Origin: Clostridiales bacterium
GTDB lineage: Bacteria; Bacillota; Clostridia; Peptostreptococcales; Anaerovoracaceae
DNA length: 64,000 nucleotides
Direction: 5' to 3'
Assembly: GCA_022773945.1 (NCBI GenBank)
Contig: JALFNS010000039.1
Coordinates: 17,475-81,474 of the forward strand
Of the stretch, positions 57,373-64,000 are shown one piece after another (position 1 is the first letter of the stretch; every line of letters begins with the position of its first letter). Below the pieces are notes generated by a model. That model saw only the letters and a list, made by a program, of their open reading frames with translations. It made no database searches and had not been told where the DNA came from. The translations under genes and the position numbers were made by a program.

Positions 57373-59844
57373 TCAACCCTTTACTACTATGTTTATAAGT
57401 CTTCCCGGAACAGCTATCATCTTGACTACGTTCTTTCCCTCGGTAAGACTTCTGATTGTTTCGTTCTCTTCCGCGATGGCAAGCATCTCGTCTCTGCCCG
57501 CATCACCCGGAATATTTATCTTCTCCTTGTTCTTGCCGTTAATCTGTACAACTATCTCCACTGTATCCTTGACCAGCTTGCTCTCGTCGTATTCCGGCCA
57601 GCTCTGCTGGTGAACGGAACCGCCGTACTCCAGATTCTCCCAGAGCTCCTCGGAAATATGAGGTACGAAAGGTGCGATGAGCACAATGAGATTCTTCACA
57701 GCGAAAGCGTAGAGACCTTCGTTGACTTCGCCCTCCTTGTATCTGTACATCTCGTTAACAAGCTCCATAATGGCACTGATAGCCGTATTGAAGTTGAATC
57801 TGTCTCTTACGTCTTCGGTAACCTTCTTGATCGTGTAGTTGAGAGCATATTCCAGAGCCCTGTCGCCGTCACTTGTGATTTCGTACTTCGTGTCTGAAGT
57901 GTCATACTTCTCCTTGAACTCGTATACGAGTCTCCATATACGGTTAAGGAATCTGTAGCTTCCTTCAACTCCCTTGTTGGACCAGTCAAGCTCTCTCTCA
58001 GGCGGTGCTGCGAAAAGTATGAACAGTCTGGCTGTATCGGCTCCGTACTTCTCAATTATCTCGGCAGGTGAAACGACATTGCCCAGCGATTTGCTCATCT
58101 TGGCTCCGTCCTTGATTACCATTCCCTGAGTGAGAAGGTTCTCGAAAGGTTCCTCGTTCTTAACCAGGCCCAGATCATAGAGAGCCATCTGGAAGAAACG
58201 TGCATACATGAGGTGGAGTATTGCGTGCTCAACGCCTCCTATGTACTGGTCCACGTTCATCCAGTAGTCAACCTTGTCCTTGGAGAAGATTTCATCTTCA
58301 TTTCTGGCATCGCAGTATCTGAGGAAGTACCATGACGAATCAAGGAATGTATCCATGGTGTCAACCTCTCTCCTGGCCGGTTTGCCGCATACAGGACATA
58401 CCGTGTCCACGAAGGTTTTGCTCGTAACTATAGGAGATTCGCCTTTGCCTGTGAACTCAACGTCCGTAGGAAGCATTACAGGCAGATTCTCCTCCTTCTC
58501 AGGAACCCATCCGCAGTCCTCGCAGTATATCATAGGTATAGGAGTTCCCCAGTATCTCTGTCTGGATACGAGCCAGTCTCTCAGTCTGTAGTTTATCGTC
58601 TTGCGGCCGATTCCTATCTCCTCGGCAACACGTGAAATTTCCTCTATGGCGTCCTTGTTGTTCATTCCGTTGAACTCGCCGGAGTTGATAACGACGCCTT
58701 CAGCCGCGCAGGCCTCCTTGAGATTGTTTATATCAACATCAGGATCCTGCGGATCTATAACAGGTATGATATCGATGCCGAACTTGGTGGCGAAGTCGAA
58801 GTCACGCTGGTCGTGAGCAGGAACACCCATTACGGCACCTGTTCCGTATCCCATGAGAACGTAGTCGGAGATGTATATAGGCATCTCGGCTCCGGAGAAC
58901 GGATTAACAGCATACTTGCCGATAAACACACCTGTCTTCTCGTTGGTCGTGGATGTTCTGTCTATCTCGCTCATGTGAGCGCATCTGTCGATGTATTCTC
59001 TGACAGGCGCCTCATATTCGGTACCTTCCACCATCTCGATAACTGTAGGATATTCCGGTGCCAGTACCATGAATGTGGTACCGTAAATCGTATCAACTCT
59101 CGTTGTGAATACGGTGAGAGTATCCTCGGAATCCTTGATGCCGAAGGTTACCTCCGTACCGTGAGATTTACCGATCCAGTTTCTCTGCATTGTCTTGACC
59201 TTCTCCGGCCATCCGTCCAGCTTGTCCAGATTGCTGAGAAGTCTCTCTGCGTAGTCGGTTATCTTGAAATACCACTGGGAGAGACTCTTCTTGCCCACAG
59301 GGCTTCCGCATCTCTCGCAGCAGCCGTCAACTACCTGCTCGTTGGCGAGCACGGTCTGGCAGCTCGGACACCAGTTTACCTCGCTCTCCTTCTTGTATGC
59401 CAGCCCCTTGTTGTAGAACTGGATAAAAATCCACTGCATCCACTTGTAGTATTCAGGATGTGCCGTGGCAACCTCTCTGTCCCAGTCGTATGAAAGTCCC
59501 AGCTCTCTCAGCTGTCTGTTCATCTCCTCAATGTTGCTCCATGTCCATTCGGCCGGTTCGACATTGTGTTTGATAGCCGCGTTCTCAGCCGGCAGTCCGA
59601 AGGCATCGTAGCCCATTGGATGCAGAACGTTGAAGCCGTTCATCTTCTTGAATCTGGCTATGACGTCTCCTATGGAATAGTTACGCACATGTCCCATGTG
59701 AAGCTTGCCTGACGGGTAAGGGAACATCTCGAGAACGTAGTATTTCTCCTTGCTCTCATCCTCCTCAACCTTGAAGGCCTTCGTATCCTCCCAGATTTTC
59801 TGCCATTTGCTTTCAATTTTAGCGAAATCGTATCTTTCCTGCAT
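57373..59844 (-). CDS. leuS: Leucyl-tRNA synthetase
   Basis: Class I synthetase with CP1 editing domain. The HIGH motif is HMGH in [18 protein letters not shown], and KMSKS is [13 protein letters not shown]. Zinc-type Cys motifs ([22 protein letters not shown] and [11 protein letters not shown]) and the [11 protein letters not shown] connector are present; the C-terminal anticodon-binding and Leu-specific domains end with [20 protein letters not shown]. Length 823 is normal. No T-box is visible in the 13-base gap upstream. Confidence 0.97.
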   Translation of the reverse strand: MQERYDFAKIESKWQKIWEDTKAFKVEEDESKEKYYVLEMFPYPSGKLHMGHVRNYSIGDVIARFKKMNGFNVLHPMGYDAFGLPAENAAIKHNVEPAEWTWSNIEEMNRQLRELGLSYDWDREVATAHPEYYKWMQWIFIQFYNKGLAYKKESEVNWCPSCQTVLANEQVVDGCCERCGSPVGKKSLSQWYFKITDYAERLLSNLDKLDGWPEKVKTMQRNWIGKSHGTEVTFGIKDSEDTLTVFTTRVDTIYGTTFMVLAPEYPTVIEMVEGTEYEAPVREYIDRCAHMSEIDRTSTTNEKTGVFIGKYAVNPFSGAEMPIYISDYVLMGYGTGAVMGVPAHDQRDFDFATKFGIDIIPVIDPQDPDVDINNLKEACAAEGVVINSGEFNGMNNKDAIEEISRVAEEIGIGRKTINYRLRDWLVSRQRYWGTPIPMIYCEDCGWVPEKEENLPVMLPTDVEFTGKGESPIVTSKTFVDTVCPVCGKPARREVDTMDTFLDSSWYFLRYCDARNEDEIFSKDKVDYWMNVDQYIGGVEHAILHLMYARFFQMALYDLGLVKNEEPFENLLTQGMVIKDGAKMSKSLGNVVSPAEIIEKYGADTARLFILFAAPPERELDWSNKGVEGSYRFLNRIWRLVYEFKEKYDTSDTKYEITSDGDRALEYALNYTIKKVTEDVRDRFNFNTAISAIMELVNEMYRYKEGEVNEGLYAFAVKNLIVLIAPFVPHISEELWENLEYGGSVHQQSWPEYDESKLVKDTVEIVVQINGKNKEKINIPGDAGRDEMLAIAEENETIRSLTEGKNVVKMIAVPGRLINIVVKG

Positions 59845-59857
59845 TTATCTTCCTCCA

Positions 59858-60202
59858 TCAGTTGATTTCTTCTATTTCACAATCGCCCCAGATCTTTTCG
59901 ATATTGTACTTTTCTCTCATCTCCGGGGTCATAATATTCACTATTACATCGCCGTAGTCCATGAGCATCCAGCCTGAAGTCTTCCTTCCCTCAATGTTCT
60001 TGGGAAATACACCCACAGGCTCCATGGTGTCCTCAACAGCATCGACAAGCGCCGCCACCTGTCTTTCGCTTCCTCCCGTGCAGAGTACGAAGTAGTCAGC
60101 GAAACCGGACTTCTCGGCCACGTCGATTATGCTCACATCGATGCCCTTCTTCTCGTCCAGGACTTTTGCGATTCTGTCAGCTTTCTCTCTCTGTTCACTC
60201 AT
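59858..60202 (-). CDS. rsfS: Ribosome silencing factor RsfS
   Basis: Binds L14 and blocks subunit joining in starvation. The family core DVSIIDVAEKSGFADYFVLCTGGSERQVAALVDAVEDTM and WMLMDYGDVIVNIMTPEMREKYNIEKIWGDCE is complete. The track ORF starts ten codons upstream within yqeK; the ATG at 60202 has AGGAG seven bases upstream and gives 114 residues. It follows yqeK directly in the usual nadD-yqeK-rsfS order. Confidence 0.96.
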   Translation of the reverse strand: MSEQREKADRIAKVLDEKKGIDVSIIDVAEKSGFADYFVLCTGGSERQVAALVDAVEDTMEPVGVFPKNIEGRKTSGWMLMDYGDVIVNIMTPEMREKYNIEKIWGDCEIEEIN

Positions 60203-60203
60203 C

Positions 60204-60809
60204 TTAAATCTCCTCATTCTTAAGGTATTCAACGGCCCTCAAAGTGTCCGGGTCGATGAACTTGCCCTCTTCCGTTAAATATTCTATGGTTCTCTCCAGA
60301 GAACTTATACATCCCTTGTCAAGGCTCTCCTCAAGATCCGCCCTGATTATATCAACCCCCGGATAATACCTTCCGGGCTCGGAGGCATCCGCCAGATAGA
60401 TAATCTTCTCCAGCTTGCTCATGCCTGCACGACCTGTCGTGTGGTATGATACCGCATTGAGAATCTCCTCGTCGGTAATCCCCCATTCTTCTTTCATTAT
60501 TTCGCAGGCGATTTTGCTGTGCACCAGATTGTTGTTGTTCATGTAATAATCAGGCAGGCCCAGGCGTTTCACATACCTGTTGGCCTTCTCGTCCGGCACG
60601 TACTTCGCTATATCGTGGCACAGAGCCGCGATTTTGGCCTTGTCCTTGTCTCCCCCGTAGAGCATGCAAAGTCCGAGAGCCGCATAGACAACGCCTTTGG
60701 TATGCACTATGCGTGAGTCCTTGAGATGGCTCTCCATATAACCGTTTATCAGCTCCACAAGTGTGTTGTAATCGTATTTCGTCCCGTAAACCTTATATAT
60801 AGAGTTCAT
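60204..60809 (-). CDS. yqeK: HD-domain protein YqeK (Ap4A hydrolase-like)
   Basis: An HD phosphohydrolase; homologues symmetrically cleave diadenosine tetraphosphate. The HD motif is in AALCHDIAKY (about residue 58-66), preceded by HTKGVVYAALGLCMLYGG and followed by HSKIACEIMKEEWG and NAVSYHTTGRAGMSKLEKIIYLADASEPGR, matching YqeK. Length 201. The N-terminal overlap with nadD (17 bases) is typical. Confidence 0.94.
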   Translation of the reverse strand: MNSIYKVYGTKYDYNTLVELINGYMESHLKDSRIVHTKGVVYAALGLCMLYGGDKDKAKIAALCHDIAKYVPDEKANRYVKRLGLPDYYMNNNNLVHSKIACEIMKEEWGITDEEILNAVSYHTTGRAGMSKLEKIIYLADASEPGRYYPGVDIIRADLEESLDKGCISSLERTIEYLTEEGKFIDPDTLRAVEYLKNEEI

Positions 60810-61419
60810 TTTCTTTAATATACCTCTCTACCCCTTCGGGAAGCAGACTGCCTGTCTCAAGCCCCGAGCGAATACGCTCACGGACTTCGGTAGAACTTAT
60901 GTTGAGTTGCACGCCGGGCAGGTTAATTACCTCAGTCCCGTATTTCTTCCTGATACCCTCAATGTATATTTCCAGCTCATCCTGTCTGTATCCCGGTCTC
61001 GTACCGACTATGTATGAATATGATGAAAGGAGCTCCTCTCCCTCCATCCATGTGTCTATTTTCAGGAAGGCATCCGTCCCGGTGATGAAGTGGAGGCGAG
61101 CCTCCTCTCCTTCTCCGCACGCCTCGTCAGCCAGCTTCTGAATCGCTCTCATCGTCAGGTATGTGTAAGATACACCTTTCTGCCTTATCTCATAGTCTGA
61201 CACACGAAGACCATTCCTGTTCTCCGTGGCGATTCTGAGCATGTTGAGCCTGTGACTGCCCGACGCCGTCTTCACATCCTGCTTAAAAGGCTGTACTGCG
61301 GCAGGAATCAGAAGAACACAATCGAGTCCGGCTTCTCTGAGGGCATCCTCCGCCAGTCTGATATGTCCCCTGTGAACAGGATCGAAGGATCCTCCCAATA
61401 TGCCTATCTTCCTTACCAT
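60793..61419 (-). CDS. nadD: Nicotinate-nucleotide adenylyltransferase
   Basis: Makes nicotinic acid adenine dinucleotide, the substrate of NadE. The nucleotidyl transferase motif is GGSFDPVHRGHIRLAEDAL, and ISSTEVRERI supplies the SSTxIR motif near the C terminus. Length 208 is normal. The nadD-yqeK-rsfS-leuS chain starts here; three bases separate it from aspS. Confidence 0.96.
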   Translation of the reverse strand: MVRKIGILGGSFDPVHRGHIRLAEDALREAGLDCVLLIPAAVQPFKQDVKTASGSHRLNMLRIATENRNGLRVSDYEIRQKGVSYTYLTMRAIQKLADEACGEGEEARLHFITGTDAFLKIDTWMEGEELLSSYSYIVGTRPGYRQDELEIYIEGIRKKYGTEVINLPGVQLNISSTEVRERIRSGLETGSLLPEGVERYIKENELYI

Positions 61420-61422
61420 CGT

Positions 61423-63195
61423 CTATTCTTCGCTGCCGGCTCTCAGTGCTATGCCCAGCTCTTCAAGCTGAACATCATCAACCGTTCCCGGAGCTTCGCT
61501 TACCATACACTGGGCATTCTGATTCTTAGGGAATGCTATTACCTCTCTGATGGATTTTTCTCCCGTGAGAAGCATTATAAGTCTGTCCAGTCCGTAGGCC
61601 AGTCCGCCGTGCGGCGGTGCACCGTATCTGAAAGCCTCAACGAGGAATCCGAATTTCTCCTGAATCTCCTCTTCTCCCATATTGAGCGCCCTGAACATAT
61701 CCTCCTGCATTTCTCTGTCATGGATTCTGATGCTTCCTCCGCCCAGCTCAACACCGTTAAGCACTATATCGTAGGCATTGGCCTTGCATTTGTGAGGATC
61801 CGTCTTGAGAAGCTCGGCATCCTCTTCTCTCGGCGATGTGAACGGATGGTGCATTGCGGACCATCTGTCCTCCTTCTCGTCGTACTCGAAGAGAGGGAAA
61901 TCAACAACCCAGAGGAATTTGTAATCCTCATCGTCGAGAAGTCCCATTTCACCGGCAATATGTCTTCTCAGGAAGCCGAGGCTGTCATATACAACCTTGT
62001 TCTTATCCGAAACAATGAGAATCAGATCTCCCGTGCCTGCTCCCATTGTATCGGCAATATTCCTGAGCTCCTCAGGGCTGAAGAACTTGTTCACGGAGGA
62101 CGATACACCTTCCTCGGTTACCTTCATCCATACCATACCTCTGGCTCCGTAGCTCTTCACCGCTTCAGTAAGCTTGTCTATCTTCTTCCTGGTGTAGGCC
62201 TGAGCTCCGCCCTCAATGCAGATTCCTCTCACGCTTCCGCCTGCCTCGATGGCATCGGTGAACACCCTGAAACCGCAGTCCTTGACGAGTTCTGTAATAT
62301 CCTGAAGTTCGAAACCGAATCTGATATCCGGCTTGTCGCTTCCGTATCTGTTCATGGCTTCATCCCATGTCATTCTAGGGAAAGGAGTCTCCAGATCTAT
62401 TCCCTTGAGTTCTCTGAACACGCGTTTCATGAAGCCTTCCTGAATTTCTATTACATCGTCAACATCCACAAAGGACATCTCCAGGTCTATCTGTGTGAAT
62501 TCAGGCTGTCTGTCCGCTCTCAGGTCCTCGTCTCTGAAGCACTTGGCTATCTGGAAATACCTGTCCGTGCCGCCAACCATGAGAAGCTGCTTGAAGGTCT
62601 GAGGTGACTGAGGCAGCGCATAGAAATGTCCCTGATTGACACGTGAAGGAACCAGATAGTCTCTGGCGCCTTCCGGTGTGGATTTGATGAGTACCGGTGT
62701 CTCCACTTCCGTGAATCCCTCTCCGGCGAAATAATCTCTGGCTATATTGGTGAGTCTGGCCCTGAAGAGAAGGTTGTCCTGCATCTTCTTCTTTCTCAGA
62801 TCCAGATATCTGTACTTCAGTCTCAGGTTATCGTCCACATTGTCGTCATCCTTGATGTATATAGGCGGTGTGTCGGCAGTCGAATAAATCACCAGGTCTC
62901 CCGCGAGAATCTCCACATCTCCGGTAGGCATGTCAGGATTTTTGGATTCTCTTTCTCTCACCTGCCCTTTAACACCTATAACGTACTCGCTTCTCAGAGT
63001 ATCTGCTCTGTCGAAGAGTTCACGGGGAACCGTATCGTCGAAGACAACCTGGGTTATTCCCGTCTTGTCACGGATATCGCAGAATATCAGTCCTCCCAGG
63101 TTCCTGCTCTTCTGCACCCATCCGTTGAGAACAACCTGTTCTCCCGCGTTCTCTTTTCTCAGTTCTCCGCACATATGTGAACGTTTAAATAGCAT
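61423..63195 (-). CDS. aspS: Aspartyl-tRNA synthetase
   Basis: Class II synthetase of bacterial type. The N-terminal OB anticodon domain (HMCGELRKENAGEQVVLNGWVQKSRNLGGLIFCDIRDKTG), motif 2 FRDEDLRADRQPEFTQIDLEMSF, the GAD insertion domain (about 290-420) and motif 3 APPHGGLAYGLDRLIMLLTG are all present. Length 590 is typical. Discrimination between tRNA-Asp and tRNA-Asn is not judged here. It lies 15 bases after hisS. Confidence 0.97.
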   Translation of the reverse strand: MLFKRSHMCGELRKENAGEQVVLNGWVQKSRNLGGLIFCDIRDKTGITQVVFDDTVPRELFDRADTLRSEYVIGVKGQVRERESKNPDMPTGDVEILAGDLVIYSTADTPPIYIKDDDNVDDNLRLKYRYLDLRKKKMQDNLLFRARLTNIARDYFAGEGFTEVETPVLIKSTPEGARDYLVPSRVNQGHFYALPQSPQTFKQLLMVGGTDRYFQIAKCFRDEDLRADRQPEFTQIDLEMSFVDVDDVIEIQEGFMKRVFRELKGIDLETPFPRMTWDEAMNRYGSDKPDIRFGFELQDITELVKDCGFRVFTDAIEAGGSVRGICIEGGAQAYTRKKIDKLTEAVKSYGARGMVWMKVTEEGVSSSVNKFFSPEELRNIADTMGAGTGDLILIVSDKNKVVYDSLGFLRRHIAGEMGLLDDEDYKFLWVVDFPLFEYDEKEDRWSAMHHPFTSPREEDAELLKTDPHKCKANAYDIVLNGVELGGGSIRIHDREMQEDMFRALNMGEEEIQEKFGFLVEAFRYGAPPHGGLAYGLDRLIMLLTGEKSIREVIAFPKNQNAQCMVSEAPGTVDDVQLEELGIALRAGSEE

Positions 63196-63210
63196 TTCTT
63201 AATGTCTCCT

Positions 63211-64000
63211 TTATTTCATCAGTTCATCGATGAGGCTCTCCATAGGAACCTCAGTCTGCTCGTGTGTCGTCATGTCCTTAACCTGGAACTTGTTCTCGGC
63301 AAGCTCATTCTCTCCGATAACTACCGTCTTCTTGGCTCCTATACGGTTGGCGAACTTGAACTGATTCTTGATATTTCTGCCCATAACATCCATCTGAACA
63401 GCCAGCCCCTTCCTTCTCAGCTCAGCCATGAGCTTAATTCCGGCCGCCTTGGCTTCCTCTCCCATGAAGGCGATGAACACATCTGCGCCATCCGGTTCCG
63501 GTATCTCGTGTCCGCAGGCCTCCATGGTCATGAGAATTCTCTCCTTGCCCATGCCCCAGCCTACTCCGGGGGTTGACGGTCCGCCGATTTCCTCAACCAG
63601 TCCGTCGTATCTGCCGCCGCCGCACACTGTGCCCTGAGCACCGATCTTCTTGGTTACAAACTCAAAAGCAGTCTTGGTGTAGTAGTCAAGACCTCTTACA
63701 ATCTTAGGATTTACCACATACTCAATTCCAAAGGCATCCAGATTCTTCTTGAGATCTTCAAAGGCCTCTCTGCAGTCGTCGCAGAGATAATCCAGCATCA
63801 TCGGTGCATCCTTAACCAGCTCCTGATCTATCGGTGACTTGCAGTCAAGAATTCTCATTGGATTTGTGTGATATCTTTCCTGGCATGTTGGACAGAGCTC
63901 ATCGTATTTCGGCTCCAGGAACTTCTTGAGAGCCTCCCTGTGTTTGCCTCTGCATTCCGGACATCCTACGCTGTTAATCTGCAGTTCAACATCTGTAATT
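63211..64000 (-). CDS. hisS: Histidyl-tRNA synthetase, C-terminal part (start beyond the window)
   Basis: The frame stays open to base 64000, past the internal Met at 63858 used by the ORF track. Translation upstream gives INSVGCPECRGKHREALKKFL and DELCPTCQERYHTNPMRILDCKS, the HisRS insertion with four cysteines, then motif 3-type GGGRYDGLVEEIGGPSTPGVGWGMG and the anticodon-binding domain with GKGLAVQMDVMGRNIKNQFKFANRIGAKKTVVIGENEL. Partly covered, 263 residues. hisS leads aspS in the hisS-aspS order common in Firmicutes. Confidence 0.95.
   Translation of the reverse strand, partial: ITDVELQINSVGCPECRGKHREALKKFLEPKYDELCPTCQERYHTNPMRILDCKSPIDQELVKDAPMMLDYLCDDCREAFEDLKKNLDAFGIEYVVNPKIVRGLDYYTKTAFEFVTKKIGAQGTVCGGGRYDGLVEEIGGPSTPGVGWGMGKERILMTMEACGHEIPEPDGADVFIAFMGEEAKAAGIKLMAELRRKGLAVQMDVMGRNIKNQFKFANRIGAKKTVVIGENELAENKFQVKDMTTHEQTEVPMESLIDELMK

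Noticed and set aside
61252-62607. 451-residue plus-strand ORF opposite aspS/nadD
   Set aside because: It is the antisense shadow of the well-conserved aspS; it has no RBS or recognisable domain.
1-64000. CRISPR array, prophage, rRNA operon or insertion sequence
   Set aside because: No regular spaced repeats, phage structural genes, transposase or rRNA sequence were found.

Overview
This window is a dense stretch of bacterial core chromosome. About 55 protein genes, three recognisable RNA genes and one further structured-RNA candidate fill nearly all of the 64 kb. Gene content and order point to a Gram-positive anaerobe of the Firmicutes, class Clostridia. The evidence is the order dut-dgt-dnaG-rpoD-trmK-nif3, alaS-ireB-ruvX, asp23-nusB-xseA-xseB-ispA-dxs-tlyA and nadD-yqeK-rsfS-leuS, a split glycine dehydrogenase (gcvPA/gcvPB), RNase J, a YneA-like SOS protein, a glycine riboswitch and a type A RNase P RNA. 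The base composition is near 50% G+C, which fits an Anaerovoracaceae/Peptostreptococcales-like lineage better than a low-GC Clostridium; that placement is inference. I see no prophage, insertion sequence, CRISPR array or rRNA operon.

Layout. 1-6.8 kb (+): a replication/transcription operon (M16 peptidase end, dut, dgt, dnaG, rpoD, trmK, nif3). 6.8-7.7 kb: an RNA-rich interval with RNase P RNA, tRNA-Leu(CAG) with promoter and terminator, and a candidate structured RNA of about 250 nt that I cannot assign with certainty. 7.8-10.9 kb: a membrane-anchored EEP-family protein, tRNA-Arg(CCG) on the minus strand, a polysaccharide deacetylase and an Rrf2 regulator. 10.9-14.4 kb (-): pepF-nadK-rluA. 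14.4-18.6 kb (+): murI, an acidic unknown, rarD, an MBL-fold hydrolase, nadE, DUF896. 18.7-21.3 kb (+): nifS-nifU-AKR/ferredoxin. 21.3-28.5 kb (+): a glycine-riboswitch-controlled operon of DUF1015, gcvT, gcvH, gcvPA, gcvPB and lpd. 28.5-28.9 kb (+): a LysM/YneA-like gene with three LexA-box-like sites.

From 29.1 kb to the end every protein gene is on the minus strand. Read in transcription order these are: hisS-aspS; nadD-yqeK-rsfS-leuS-rnjA-ylbF; efp with its own promoter and terminator; mltG-trmR-U32; a CNNM transporter, asp23, nusB, a TsaD-like paralogue, xseA, xseB, ispA, dxs and tlyA; an aminotransferase; mutS-mutL-miaA-tyrosine recombinase-GLUG surface protein-YnbB; a VTT membrane protein; and alaS-ireB-ruvX.

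How the genes work together: the glycine cleavage operon is complete (P, T, H, L proteins) and is read by an ON-type riboswitch-terminator. The DUF1015 protein is its first gene. NAD synthesis genes (nadE, nadD, nadK) sit in three separate operons. U32 peptidase plus TrmR suggests 5-methoxyuridine formation at tRNA position 34. The items most worth a second look are the structured RNA at 7.4-7.65 kb, an EEP protein that seems to lack its first active-site segment, an XseA with a very short stalk, the triple SOS boxes, the TsaD-like paralogue, and a tyrosine recombinase embedded in the mismatch-repair operon.
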